From assembly GCF_026262505.1 (NCBI RefSeq), contig NC_067205.1, positions 21,981,585-22,045,584 of the forward strand: a stretch of DNA of 64,000 nucleotides. The letters run 5' to 3'. The stretch is from Trichomonas vaginalis G3 (lineage: Eukaryota > Parabasalia > Trichomonadida > Trichomonadidae). Both the position numbers and the translations under genes were made by a program. Positions 9,907 to 21,440 of this stretch are shown one piece after another. Each line of letters opens with the position of its first letter. Positions within the stretch are counted from its first letter, which is position 1. The notes under the pieces are model-generated. The model made no database searches. It was not told where the DNA came from and saw only the letters and a list, made by a program, of their open reading frames with translations.

Positions 9907-10473
9907 ATGCTGAATATATCAGCTGACTGTGCTAAAATCGTGTTTCTTGGTGATTCAACTGTAGGAAAAACATCAATTTTGAAATTTAAGGTAACTGGCC
10001 AATACGAAGAAACAGTTTCAACAGTTAATTCAACACAAAATAAAATCACTCTCGAATATGATGGTAAATCCATAAATGCTGCACTTTGGGATACTGCTGG
10101 TCAAGAAGAATATCGGTCATTAACTCCTCACTATTTACGTGATGCAAAAATTGCAATAATAGTATTTAGTGTAGATGATAAAGCCAGTTTCGATCATCTC
10201 GACAACTGGTTCAACCTTGCAAAAGATACCAATTCTAATCCTGTTATCTTTCTAGTTGGAAATAAGATTGACTTAAAAGAAAGTGATTATCATGATGATA
10301 ATGCACAGAAATGGAGCCAAGACAATGAGGTCACTCTTCATTATACATCTGCAGTTACAGGAGAGGGAATTGAAGAACTTTTCGACAGTATTGCAGCAGC
10401 GCTCACAAGCCGCTCACCAAATGATACAAACAACTTGAAAATAACTGCAAACAAACTCAAACAATGTTGTTAA
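9907..10473 (+). CDS. Rab-family small GTPase
   Basis: A 188-residue Rab. G1 is GDSTVGKTS (residues 15-23), the switch II motif is WDTAGQEEYRSL (61-72), the guanine-specificity motif is NKID (119-122) and G5 is TSA (147-149). The C-terminus is KQCC, a two-cysteine site for geranylgeranylation by Rab GGTase, so the protein should sit on vesicle membranes and steer traffic. The switch I region (around STVNSTQ) is atypical and does not let me name the subfamily. I start at the ATG at 9907 because Rab proteins have a short N-terminus before the first strand (AKIVFLGD). Trichomonads have very large Rab families. Confidence 0.92.
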   Translation: MLNISADCAKIVFLGDSTVGKTSILKFKVTGQYEETVSTVNSTQNKITLEYDGKSINAALWDTAGQEEYRSLTPHYLRDAKIAIIVFSVDDKASFDHLDNWFNLAKDTNSNPVIFLVGNKIDLKESDYHDDNAQKWSQDNEVTLHYTSAVTGEGIEELFDSIAAALTSRSPNDTNNLKITANKLKQCC

Positions 10474-10925
10474 ATTTCATCATCTTACTTTTCAAAAATA
10501 TTTCTTATCACTGTTAAATCTTTATTTATTCACCACATATTATTAAATAATTTAATTACTTTTGTAGTATAAGGAGTGAATAAAAATATTATTATTTTTC
10601 GGAATTAAAATTAGGTAAATAAGACCAAAACAATACAGTTTTTTACAACAGTGGATAATTACTCTCTGTAGTGTGAGTTTAAGCTACTATTTTTGAACTA
10701 AAAGTCTTGCAAATTTATATCTCAAGATTCTATGTTAGAATTCTGCTCAAACTAGTAAACTCGTATTTTATAAGTCCTACTCGCTTTAACACAAGTTATA
10801 GATGATTTGGATTGCAAAAAATTTCGCTCGCCATATTAGAATGGATCTTTATCAGAATATTGCTGCATATTAAATATATAAAACATACAAAACACAGATT
10901 TTTACTAACAAATATAACAAATATA
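10474..10925. other. Gene-free stretch between convergent genes
   Basis: AT-rich 3' region between the Rab gene and the oppositely oriented methyltransferase gene. No feature seen. Confidence 0.55.
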
Positions 10926-11993
10926 CTAATCTTCATAATATTTCGGATAAAAAATTTCAGCTGGGTATGCGAAGATCGCAACCTCATGAAAAGAATATAT
11001 TATATCATTTTCATTATGAAATTCGAATAAATAATTCGGTAAACTAAATAATAATTGTGGAAAACCAAAAAATTCATCATAACTATGATAACTAGCAAGT
11101 TCAATAACTGGTCTATCTCTTTTAATCGTCTTCAAGCCTCCTCTCAATACAGCTAAGCCTAATCCTTCAACATCAGCTTTTATAAAGCCAACTTTTAAGT
11201 TTAACTCACTAACTTCTTTATCTATGGTTGTTATCGGTAAAACGTATTTTGCATCTCCTTTTGCAGGATTTACATTAATATTTTGGCCTAAATTTGCATC
11301 GTCGTGAATTTTCTTGTTTTTCGGCTTATCAGACATTCCTTTCAAGAATATTTGGGTTTTGTTCTCTATTTTGAACGTTTTAAACAAATTTTTGGCAGTT
11401 TCTACAAATTGTTTTGAAATTTCGTATGAATAAACACGTCTATTGGTATAATTAGATAAGGCTATTGCAGAATCTCCCATTGCTGCACCAATATCTATGA
11501 TATCCTTATCTTTTATGTAATCTTTGATCTTTTGTGGCTGAAATCTTAGTCCATGATGAAAATACATGACTTCTGGTAACTTCCATTCTAATACATCAGG
11601 TATATTTTTAATTTCGATTGACCAATTGTGCATATGTTGTTGCAAAAATGGAGTTGGATAATCACAGTTGCATTTCTCTGTACAAGAAAGCATACAATCA
11701 CCAACGTACTTTAAAGCTTCTAATGATTCTGGCTTTTGCTTGTATGAAAATGAAAAAAATTGATCTGAAATGAATTCTCCAGCATGAAATCGATATTTCT
11801 TGTCAATTTTTTCCAAAATATTCGCTCCAGGATAGAAATAAAAATCCCGAATTTTTGCATCTGAAGTTGAATTAAACATGTTATTTCGTAAAATCGATAT
11901 TCCTAATGTAGGGAGCTGAATACTAACATCTTCAGGACTTAGAAGGATGATAATATTTACAATGAGTAAAAGATAGCTAATGATATATTTCAT
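10926..11993 (-). CDS. FkbM-type SAM-dependent methyltransferase with N-terminal membrane anchor
   Basis: A 355-residue protein. Residues 2-19 are hydrophobic (YLLLIVNIIILL), a signal anchor that would place the rest in the secretory-pathway lumen or outside. The methyltransferase part has the SAM-binding motif DIGAAMGDSAIAL (residues 167-179), the acidic strand end SYEIS (189-193) and the FkbM-type block IKADVEGLG followed by a LRGG turn. A cysteine cluster, CMLSCTEKCNC, lies near residues 100-110 before the domain. FkbM enzymes methylate sugar hydroxyls; membrane-anchored eukaryotic members may modify surface glycans, but the substrate here is unknown. The start is the ATG at 11991-11993. 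The stop codon is TAG, one of the few here. Confidence 0.82.
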   Translation of the reverse strand: MKYIISYLLLIVNIIILLSPEDVSIQLPTLGISILRNNMFNSTSDAKIRDFYFYPGANILEKIDKKYRFHAGEFISDQFFSFSYKQKPESLEALKYVGDCMLSCTEKCNCDYPTPFLQQHMHNWSIEIKNIPDVLEWKLPEVMYFHHGLRFQPQKIKDYIKDKDIIDIGAAMGDSAIALSNYTNRRVYSYEISKQFVETAKNLFKTFKIENKTQIFLKGMSDKPKNKKIHDDANLGQNINVNPAKGDAKYVLPITTIDKEVSELNLKVGFIKADVEGLGLAVLRGGLKTIKRDRPVIELASYHSYDEFFGFPQLLFSLPNYLFEFHNENDIIYSFHEVAIFAYPAEIFYPKYYED

Positions 11994-12085
11994 AAAAATA
12001 TTTTTGAAGTGTTTCAAGTTGAAAAATTCAATTTCAAATACATATACTAATAGAGTTTACGAATACAACAATTTGTCAAATAATT

Positions 12086-15000
12086 TTAAGGATCAACAAG
12101 ATATGTAAACATCTTACCACCTTTGATATCAATTTCACCACGTTCTTTGATGCTGAAGTGCTGGCCGTAGATGAGCTCATATACAGGTCTACTGATATGA
12201 ACTTTCATCGGAACACCTTTACTTTCCATTTCATGAGCAATATTAATTGCCGGACCAAGGATTTCAAATGTGGGCTTTTCCGTTCCAATGACGCCTGCAA
12301 TGATTGGACCTCCTGTGTTGATGCCTACTCGGATTCTAAGTTTCTCATTTTCTCTCTCATCAATTTCAATAAGTTTCTTGATAAGACAACATCCAAAGTC
12401 GACAACTTCTTTTGCATGAACTGCTGGTTGGTTGACTTCATCGAAAATTCCTCCAGCTGCCATATAGCAATCACCAATACACTTTATTTTTGTCATGGTT
12501 TTATGCGCATTTGTGAGCATATCATATTCTTTAAACATGATATTTAACATTCGCATTACGTACTGAGCATCTTGACTTCCACACCATGGTGTGAACTCAA
12601 CAACATCCAAGAACAAAACAGTGACCGACTTGATAGAAAATGAAATATTCTTTTCTTCTGCTTGCACCCTTGGCACTAAACTTGGAGGTAAAATTGATGC
12701 CAACATCGCATCAGATCTCTTTTTTTCATCTGCAATCATCTTTTCATGTAAAATTGTTTGTGTTATGTCGGTTCCAGAAAAGATTTTCTTTCCGGCAACA
12801 CATTGAATAGAGAATTCAATGATATGTTTATTATCATTTTTATCTGTATAAACCAATTCTGTTTTGTTATTTAAAACCTTTTCTATTTTATCATCCGATT
12901 TGAATCTTCCATTTAAAAAGAATTCTTCAATTTTTGTTCCAACAATTTCATCTTCTGCTAAATTAAACATTTCTTCAAATGACTTATTCACACCAATAAT
13001 TTCATTATTCATTTCTTGTGCCACAATGATGATGTCAATTAATTTGTTTACAACATCAGAATGAAATCGAATACTTTTTGATGTGTCTTCATGCTTGGAA
13101 GTATTATAATTTCCACTGAGTAATTCTACAATTTTATGATTTTGGAATATAATGGATGAATCGCATCTCATTAAATTGTTTAATGCAAATTTAAGAGTAT
13201 CTTCTTCTTTTGAAATCATCTTCAAGGATATCAATGTGAATATCAAACCAATTACAGATGTTAATATAGTAATTGCAATGATTTTGAAATGCTGAATATC
13301 AATCTCTTTTCTTATCTTTGGAACTATTTTTTCACCTTCGTTATAATATAGTGCTTGATAAAGTTCAAATGGACCGATTTGCCAGAGAACATCAACTTCA
13401 CCATTTAATTTAGGATAAATTTGTTGATAGAAATTATTTAGAATTCGTTTCAAGTATGCAATTGTTAAATATATTTGTTGTTCACTTGAAAACTCATGAA
13501 CACTATCTTGAATATTTGTTGGTGCAATTATCTTTGTTGTTGGGAGAAGAAGTGTTGTTCCAACATCAATGGCTTCTTCCATACCAATATATGGGACATC
13601 ATCTTTATCAGATCCACCAAATCTTAATAAATGAACATATTGGATTATCTTAGGGATAAAATCTTTAATGACTCCCATTTCAACATCTGGTCTTGGGGAC
13701 ATTGGAGATAAACTTGGATCATATTCAGCTGGAACTACTGTTAAAAGCGATGAGAATACTGAAAACATTATACAAATACTTCCATATAAATAATCAATAT
13801 GATGACAATTCTTAACTAAGCTTTCAGCCCCTTTGATATAATGAGAAAATATTAGAGCATTGCCTATAATTTCACATGCAAGAACAACTAAAAGGTTGAA
13901 AACATTATATATTTCAATATTTCCACTGGTTGTTCCATCAGATATTGATGAAAATAGTTTGATTATTCCATCTTCTTGTCTATTTAGCTCGATATTACTT
14001 TTGTTAGTCTTTGTTGATCCATCATTAGTTTTATTAAATGAACTTGATATATTTGAAATGACCGTTTTGGGTAATTGTAAGAAGATTCCATATAGTTCTT
14101 CTTTATTATTCTTTAATTTGATTATTTGAACTCTATATATTATAATGAAAATAACTAAAACTAATGTAATAAGAACTACCATTAGAATTTTGAAAATTAA
14201 TTTAAAATGGCTAACTCTATCTCTTATATATTCAACAATTAATTCTAGAGCTTCTCCTGCAACTTGAGTTGTAATGACATCATTTGATCTGCTTGTAACA
14301 GCATCCATTCCAGAAGCAACATTTATATCAATAATTGGTTCTTCAAGAACTTTTGCGCAGTGCGTTGCTATCATGAAAACCAAATTATTTAGATTTGTAT
14401 TCGATGTGTTCACTGAATTTGCACCTGTGTATAAACTAAATGGAAGTGTATTTGAAATGATCATATCTCTTGCTGGGCTTAAGTATTTATTTCCTAATTG
14501 ATAGTAATGAAATTCAAGAAGCAATTCAGTGTAATCAAGAACACGGGAAATCAAATATCGCAAAATTTCTTTTGTATCAGAAGTTTCACCATAAGCACTA
14601 AGTGGGAAATTGTCTAATAATTTGATCTTTTCCATTAGTTTTTGACTTGGATTCTTTGGATCATCCATTTCTTCTAATAAATATTTTGCAAGAAAAATTG
14701 GCAACATATTGACCATATTTCTTTTAATTGCTGAATCCATTTCCATCATATTTCCTTGCAAGACTAAATCCTAAATATTTCTCAATCTATTCTTTGTTTT
14801 GTCAAATTTCTTATTTGTTTTGGAAATTTTTGATTTCAATTCTGCAGTGAAACATGCTTCTCTTGTTTTTATTATTTGTGCAATATTTGATATTCTATAC
14901 TCTAGTAAAGATTTATTTGATGTACATTGCCTCATATTTGTTGCAATGAATGACAAAACATTTGTCATTTCAGGGTAAATCGATGCAAATTTCGCGTAAA

Positions 15001-16192
15001 TTGACCATATTTCAAGATCGTCACTCCATTTGTCTATTGCACATTTAAATAAAGAATAATCAATACAAACAGGATGAACATATCTGAATCCTGTTCCAAT
15101 AATTTGTTTGAATTTTCCTTTTGATCCAATTATATCAAAATTGCATGTTGATTCGAATTCATCTAAAGTTTGTAAGTCTTTTCGGGTTCTTCCTTTAATA
15201 TAAACTGCAGACATTATGAAGATAAAAATTGAACATGCAAAAAAGCAAGCAAAATAATAGTCTCCCCATGTCGTATCAACACAAATTGGATAAAGTCCTA
15301 TAGAACACATTAAAATACCAAGTATAGAACCACCAAGTATTAATGATTGATCGGACTGTTTAACAAAAGTTCCACACCTGAAGCAACTTGATGCATTAAA
15401 GATATAACAAACAATAGAAACAATCATAAATGCAACTGAAGGTTTAACAGATAAGTATGTTGTCAAAGAGGAAAAGAATGTTACAATTATTGAAGTAATG
15501 TATATTTTGCATTGAGCACCTCCTTCAATTGTTTGAAAAGACATCATTCGGAAAGAAAGTGTAATTGTATAACAATAAATCATCATCAAAGTATAGATTA
15601 TAACAATTACTAAAGAAAAAGATACTGCAAAAAGAGTTTTGAGCTCAATTTTATACTCTTTGCTGAAATATGCAGAAACAATTTGACCTGCATATTGAAC
15701 AGATATCGGAATTAATAAAAATGGAACAATTGACATGAAGATGCTTAAAATATTTGTAGAGAACTTGGATGAATGGCTTGTTTTTCTGTATCTAATTGCA
15801 GCATTAACTAAGTATATAAAAAAGAATAGCAAAACCATATTGATACAATAAATAACAATGTATTCAATTTCTTCTCTTGTTGAAACAGGCAGGAGATGCC
15901 AAAAAATGGAAAGAATATCAAGTACTCGAAAGGTTAATGATTTTCTGTCGACAACATCTGGATTTGTTGCCATAAATGAACATCCAATCAGTTGTAATAG
16001 TCTGAAATAAGCTACAACTTTATGAATTAATGGTATTTTCGGACCATGAAAATCCAAAAAGTTGAATAAGGCAGAGAGATCTTCTCTTAAAGCAACCTAA
16101 AGAGGGGTATCAATAAGATTTTTATATCTCGTACTCATCGACATTGAAAAAACCTAGCTTGCGCCTGGGACATCAGTTCTAACCTCAGTCAT
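12086..16192 (-). pseudogene. Multi-pass membrane adenylyl/guanylyl cyclase with three in-frame TAG codons
   Basis: One reading frame of 1,369 codons runs from an ATG at 16190-16192 to a TAA at 12086. It is interrupted only by TAG at codon 13 (16154-16156), codon 32 (16097-16099) and codon 474 (14771-14773); no frameshift is seen. About eleven hydrophobic segments fill the first 1,000 codons. They are followed by a PAS-like domain (NNEIIGVNKSFEEMFNLAE onward), the linker LASILPPSLVPRV and a C-terminal class III cyclase domain with FLDVVEFT and KCIGDCYMAAGG, which carry both metal-binding aspartates. The transition-state arginine position reads Glu (NIAHEM). The plan matches the large trichomonad cyclase family that makes cAMP. 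Either this is a pseudogene, or the TAGs are read through; the first ATG after each stop gives only fragments. Confidence 0.8.
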
Positions 16193-16635
16193 GATTTTGA
16201 ATTTGCGACAATGATTAATTGAAAATATAACTATATCTTTATTTATTATATTGAGGTTCTAATATAATGATTTGAGTTTTCAGGAATACATTCAATCATA
16301 TATTCAATTTTCAATAGTTTACGCGATAATTCTATTGATTCATTTGCAAAGTACGGGTTATTTGAAAAATCAAGTTCTCAATCAATTAATTTAGAAATGA
16401 AATTAAATTCTTCAAGATTGGGTTCTAAATAATCAAATTGTAAGATACAATATTTTTACGTTCAAATTAATTTATATTCCGATTACAATGGGAACAAATT
16501 CAAGGACATACAATAAGATTTTCTTTTATTAAAAATTATCGTCTCAAATTTGAAGAAAAGCATAAAATTCTCATTAAACTTTATCGTTTTTTCTGAATTT
16601 GAGAACCAGAACCGCTAACTTCAAAACAATGTTTT
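16193..16635. other. Gene-free stretch upstream of the cyclase
   Basis: AT-rich sequence between the cyclase start and MITE copy 2. No gene, RNA or repeat seen. Confidence 0.55.
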
Positions 16636-17684
16636 TTAAGGGTGCACCCGTATGTACGTTTATTTGAGAGGAGGAGGATTACCCTCTCAATTTTGAGGGA
16701 TTCGTTAGTTTATTTTCTCGATGAATATGCAATAAAATTTGATTTTTACCTTATCAATATACTTCATATAATATACACATGTTCATGTAAAAACTTTTTT
16801 CCAAAATCCTCAGGAATTAAGGGATTTTTGAATTTTAAGAATTTTTTTCGAATTTTTTCGAAAAAAAATATTTTCAGAACAGCCTTAACGGCTAAGATTT
16901 AGGAACAATGTTAAGTATCAAAAAGAAAGGAGGTCTGATATAGACAACATATATCGTTGAAGGTTGAAAAAATCTCTAATATTTGAGCCCAAAATTTCAA
17001 ATTTTAATTTTTTGAAAAAAGAGGCCACCCGTATGTACGTTTATTTGAGAGGAGGAGGATTATATTTTTGAAAGGGTGAAACATTATGAATATGTTAATT
17101 ATATAATAATATGTATTATTATAAAAAAGAAAAAATAAAGCACGTTAAAATTTTTCTTTCTTGATTTTTTTACAAAATCTACTTAGAATTATGCAAAATA
17201 TGACTAAATAATTATAAATTTCAAGTTAAATTTTAATTTTGATAAATAATTTAAATTTCAAAATATCAAGTTCAGTTCGACTATGTATGTAGTAATTCCT
17301 CAATAAAGTGCCAAAACCCTATTAAAATATATGAACATTTTCAACATTTTAATGTTTTTATTTAAAAATTTGTTGGAATATGAGCTTCAAACAATTATTA
17401 TGTAAATAAAAATAATTAAATATATGTATTTATTCGTATTACAACCGTAGTAAGTCGATTCTTCCTTTCTTCTACTGAGGTTTGAATTTGATTTCGAATT
17501 GTAAAGAGATTCAAAGGGAAAATACTAGCGGATAAAAACTACCTCAATGAAAGGGTCATAATGGAGTCAAGTTGTATTTGTTGATATTTTTTGCTTTTCG
17601 AGCCTAAATAGGTAGCCAAGATAATGCCTAAAAATAAGGTTCTAAATTCTGAAGTTTACATGATCCTCTCGTGTGCACCCTTAA
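16636..17684 (-). mobile_element. TTAA-flanked MITE-like element, copy 2 (inverted)
   Basis: A 1,049-bp copy of the element at 8,285-9,330, in reverse orientation, again bounded by TTAA and by the 12-bp TTAAGGGTGCAC terminal repeats. The flanking bases outside TTAA differ from copy 1, so the two are separate insertions and not a segmental inversion. Near identity of the copies argues that the family moved recently. Confidence 0.8.
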
Positions 17685-17937
17685 TGCATTAATATAAAAA
17701 CAATAACCACGAGACAGTATACATAATAGCTAAAGGATTTCTTATAAATTTACAAATTAAATTTGATGGTGGTACTGGAGTATTTCAATCTGAGATCAGG
17801 ATTAACGTATTTCAAATGTATTTGTCTGAATGTAAATGAAGGAAAATCTCTTATTTATCCAATTAAATATAAAATTAAAAAGATTGACGATAGTTTCTTA
17901 GCATTCATTTAAAATATATGAATATTTATTTTATTTA

Positions 17938-18699
17938 ATGCTTTTTCTCTATCATTTATTAGTTCGAATTTGTATATTCCTCTCATCAGCTGTTTCAAGT
18001 AGTTCATCTGGATGTGGATATTACATTCCGTCAGTTTATGATAGTAACTACAAAAGTTATGCATTTGAAAGTTCAGTTTCACAATGCAGTGGACGCTATG
18101 CCTCTTTTTTACATTTTTCAGGAGATATCAAAGTAAGTAACATGAATACATCTTATCATGAAATTACTTATTATGCTGCATATGATATTGAATATCCAAA
18201 AGGAACAGGAATTATGAATTTCACAACAGCATCAAATACTTTATCTACAAAAGATGGTGGAATGTACAATGCTAATGGTAAATTTAATCTTACAAAATGT
18301 AATTATTTAAACAATGAATATACAGGAAGTTATAATGCAATAATTTCTTGTTGGTCATTCTCAACTACATTTTCAAATTGTTCATTCATAGGAAATAAAG
18401 GAAATTATTTATTTGATAGAAAACCAAAAGCTATTGATAATTGTTACTTTAATAATAATGTTGTCAATCAAACTATAAAGAATTATGCAGATACATTTGA
18501 TTCAATTGATTCATTAGATTCATTTATATCTCATTATTCAACATATTATTGTAATGCTGCAAAAAACGAAGAAAATAAAGATGATACATATAAAAAATAT
18601 AAAGAAGAAAAATTAAAACTGAAAAACATCAAAAATATTGTTAATAAATTTTACAGAACACCATTTCTTGGAGCAGTAAATCGATCTGTTTTAAAATAA
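17938..18699 (+). CDS. Short secreted beta-helix surface protein (polymorphic-membrane-protein-like)
   Basis: A 253-residue protein. Residues 1-20 are hydrophobic and end before SSSSSGC, a plausible signal peptide. The body is rich in Asn, Ser, Thr and Tyr and carries short repeating strands such as FSNCSFIGN and DNCYFNNN, the pattern of right-handed beta-helix repeats in chlamydial Pmp-like trichomonad surface proteins. The gene at 50,326-52,607 belongs to the same class. It has no membrane anchor and ends in a lysine-rich tail, and it is far shorter than typical family members, so it may be a truncated member. A TTCATTT initiator-like site lies about 30 bases before the ATG. Confidence 0.6.
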   Translation: MLFLYHLLVRICIFLSSAVSSSSSGCGYYIPSVYDSNYKSYAFESSVSQCSGRYASFLHFSGDIKVSNMNTSYHEITYYAAYDIEYPKGTGIMNFTTASNTLSTKDGGMYNANGKFNLTKCNYLNNEYTGSYNAIISCWSFSTTFSNCSFIGNKGNYLFDRKPKAIDNCYFNNNVVNQTIKNYADTFDSIDSLDSFISHYSTYYCNAAKNEENKDDTYKKYKEEKLKLKNIKNIVNKFYRTPFLGAVNRSVLK

Positions 18700-19028
18700 C
18701 TTTTTTAAACATTCAGTTCAGTATCTGGGATTTTACATGACATTCAAAAACGATTTTTATAAAATTGAATTTGTATCTAACAGTTTGAATTGTATCTTCA
18801 TATTATTCTGGAATTTGTCATATTTATTTAAGTGAGATCTTACAACTTTCTGACATTCTATCAATTTTTTTTCTTGACATACTTAACTTAATGTTCCAAT
18901 TTCTCCGGTATAAAGTTATTTTAAAACGTTATTTAGTACCTAATATGCGTATTATACTTTTTGTTATTTAAATTAGACATATACTAATGTAATGAGAAGA
19001 TGACAGAAAGTTGTTAGTGAACCCTTAA
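18700..19028. other. Gene-free stretch between convergent genes
   Basis: AT-rich 3' region shared by two convergent genes. Nothing recognisable. Confidence 0.55.
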
Positions 19029-21440
19029 TTATTCATCAAAAATATTGAATTCTATAGTTTCTTTGTTCATTAAATCTTCAATCATTTGTGAAGAAATAGA
19101 ATTATTTCTTGGTTGATTCAATTCATCAAATGAGAATTCTTCTGTTGTTGATTGATCGTCGTGATTCAATGATTGATATCTTTTCTTTGCTGAGAGACAT
19201 AAAAATTTTTGATGTTCAAAGATCAAAACTGGTCCTTTGCAAACGCCATCACCTTCGAAAAAATCAATGAGGGAACATGCAAAATCATACTGATGGCCTT
19301 CATAATATGAAGGATATAGATGTTGTTGTGGTTTAAACAACAAAACAATAGTTTTAGGAACAATGACTTTCCCGATCTCATAAACAAAAAATTCGGGTGA
19401 TTCAGAATCATCAAATTTAGTAACAAACTTAGTTTTGTCATCATATTTGATTTGAAAACAATGTTTGGAATATCTCAAGAATTTGATTGATTTGACTTTG
19501 AAAAGAAGATCATGACATGTTTTGAAGTTGTGACTTTGATTATCAAAATAAATCAATGAATCATTTGAAAAATAACTTGTCAATGTTCTGTAGATTTCAC
19601 AACCATCATGATATCCACAAACAATTAAAAATGTATCTTCAAATACTGAACATATGAATTTTTCATTAGGTGTTGGAATATGACCAAGAAAATAACCATT
19701 TTGGATAAGAAATGGTGAAATTAAATTAAACTTTTCTTTTCGATAAACAATTCTCAAAGTACTGAGGACATCATAAGGATCTGTATATTCATATGCAACT
19801 AATGTATCATGTTTGACTTTGAAATACAATTTTCCTTGAAAAATACCAACAAATTTTCCTGAAAATAGTAAATCGCGGGATTCAACTTCATCATCTTCAT
19901 AAAGATTGTGGATTTCGGATTTGTTATCATCCATACATACAATGTTGCCATTAGGAAGTTTGTAACTTCCGTTTAATAACGGTAAACAACTATTTGAACT
20001 CGCAAATGGATAAAAATCAAAATTAATGAAATATTTCGAGTTCTTCGTGATAACTGTTGGATACAATATCCGGTTTGAATTAAATTCTTGACTTTTCTCA
20101 CAAATTGAATCTGTGATAATTTTGTAATTCATATAACTTTCGTTTTTCGTGAACTGAAGAATTGTTTTGTTTTCAACAATGCCATGATCGAGGAATTTGA
20201 TGTTGCAGACTTCTGGATTACTAGGATGACCGAAACCGGCACTTTCTGAAATGTGGTTTCCCCATGAAACAATTTCGAAGATTTTCAATGGTTTTTCGGA
20301 CATGAAAACTCCTTTGTATTTTGATAACAAACCTAAGATGTGGCGGTACCAGTGATGAGGTCCTTGGAGACTAACAATGCTTCTGCTAGGTGTCCAGCAG
20401 CTCCATGTTTTGTCTGGTTTAAGTTTGTCGTAACAAAAAGGAAATTGTCCGAAATTGAGAAAATATTGTTCGTTATAAGATGAACAGATCATCTGGAAAT
20501 ATAAGTCTGTCTTAAAATCGCAATCTAGGAAAGCTTGGCCTAATAAATGGCCGTTTTGTGTGTAATAAAAAAATCCGTTGTCTTGGATACCAAATCCAAT
20601 GGTACAACCAACTACAAATGGTGGAATTTTAATATTTATAGTGTGTTTGTTGAATAGTGTGATCTTACCTTCGAAATTAATATCAAGATGATTACACCAT
20701 TCTGAATTTTCAACAAATTTTGTCAGTAATCGGATTATTAGATATTTGTCACTTTGTTCGTCTGATTCTGATGAAAATGATGATGCTCTTTTAGTAATTT
20801 CGAAATATCGTAAATTTGAACGATTTGGTATATATCGAAGAGGTTCTCGCTGAATTATTGAGTGATTTGTTGAATTTAAATCTTTGTCGTCATCTTCTGG
20901 TTCAAAGAATATGACGACTGAGTCATCAACGTAATAATATTCGGCACTTCCGATAATATTTAAGTCCATCAGTGGAAAATATGCTCGTTGTTCTTCACAA
21001 AGAGATGTCGCTATAATTGAATATGAACTTTCTTGTTCAAGATAAAAATATCCACTCATCTCTGAAATTGGATATGTAACTGGCTGTAATACATCGTTTA
21101 CATATATTCGCATTTCTCCGTTGGATACATCCATGCGTATTAAAACACCGATTCCGTCCATAGAAACGTGGGGATAAACTGTATTTCTGCGAATAGCTGA
21201 TAAAAAGGCGAAATAATCTATGTCAAGCTTTTTGTCTTGTGAATACTGTATTCCAAAATGAAAATTAAGCTCTTTTTCGTCTTTAAATTCAAGTCGTATT
21301 ATATAAAAGCAAAAACTTGCATGCTTTGGTCTATTATCACTATCTACTATAACAAAACATTGTAAATCTGAGATTATTTTCGATCTTCCATGTGAAGTTG
21401 AAATACCGTTATTATCAATATCGCAATTTAAACATTTCAT
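19029..21440 (-). CDS. Large protein with SPRY-like domains
   Basis: An 803-residue protein with no membrane segment. At about residues 245-330 it has a clear SPRY-type core: VVGCTIGFGIQDNGFFYY, then TQNGHLLGQAF, then a strand ending in FLNFGQFPF. A weaker similar unit near residues 95-165 contains GIGVLIRMDVSNGEMRIYVN. SPRY/B30.2 modules are protein-binding beta-sandwiches. The remaining 450 residues look beta-rich and contain no domain I know; the last 40 residues are polar and acidic. The start ATG at 21,438-21,440 follows a TTCATTATTT initiator-like site. The cysteine-rich opening MKCLNCDID could bind metal or begin a short zinc motif, but only two cysteines are close together. Confidence 0.7.
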   Translation of the reverse strand: MKCLNCDIDNNGISTSHGRSKIISDLQCFVIVDSDNRPKHASFCFYIIRLEFKDEKELNFHFGIQYSQDKKLDIDYFAFLSAIRRNTVYPHVSMDGIGVLIRMDVSNGEMRIYVNDVLQPVTYPISEMSGYFYLEQESSYSIIATSLCEEQRAYFPLMDLNIIGSAEYYYVDDSVVIFFEPEDDDKDLNSTNHSIIQREPLRYIPNRSNLRYFEITKRASSFSSESDEQSDKYLIIRLLTKFVENSEWCNHLDINFEGKITLFNKHTINIKIPPFVVGCTIGFGIQDNGFFYYTQNGHLLGQAFLDCDFKTDLYFQMICSSYNEQYFLNFGQFPFCYDKLKPDKTWSCWTPSRSIVSLQGPHHWYRHILGLLSKYKGVFMSEKPLKIFEIVSWGNHISESAGFGHPSNPEVCNIKFLDHGIVENKTILQFTKNESYMNYKIITDSICEKSQEFNSNRILYPTVITKNSKYFINFDFYPFASSNSCLPLLNGSYKLPNGNIVCMDDNKSEIHNLYEDDEVESRDLLFSGKFVGIFQGKLYFKVKHDTLVAYEYTDPYDVLSTLRIVYRKEKFNLISPFLIQNGYFLGHIPTPNEKFICSVFEDTFLIVCGYHDGCEIYRTLTSYFSNDSLIYFDNQSHNFKTCHDLLFKVKSIKFLRYSKHCFQIKYDDKTKFVTKFDDSESPEFFVYEIGKVIVPKTIVLLFKPQQHLYPSYYEGHQYDFACSLIDFFEGDGVCKGPVLIFEHQKFLCLSAKKRYQSLNHDDQSTTEEFSFDELNQPRNNSISSQMIEDLMNKETIEFNIFDE

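Noticed and set aside
12158-15000. Plus-strand open frames opposite the cyclase
   Set aside because: They are antisense shadows of a biased coding frame without start signals or domains.
16090-16160. TAG codons in the cyclase N-terminus explained as splice acceptor sites
   Set aside because: No matching donor or branch sequence is present, and the frame continues sensibly straight through each TAG.
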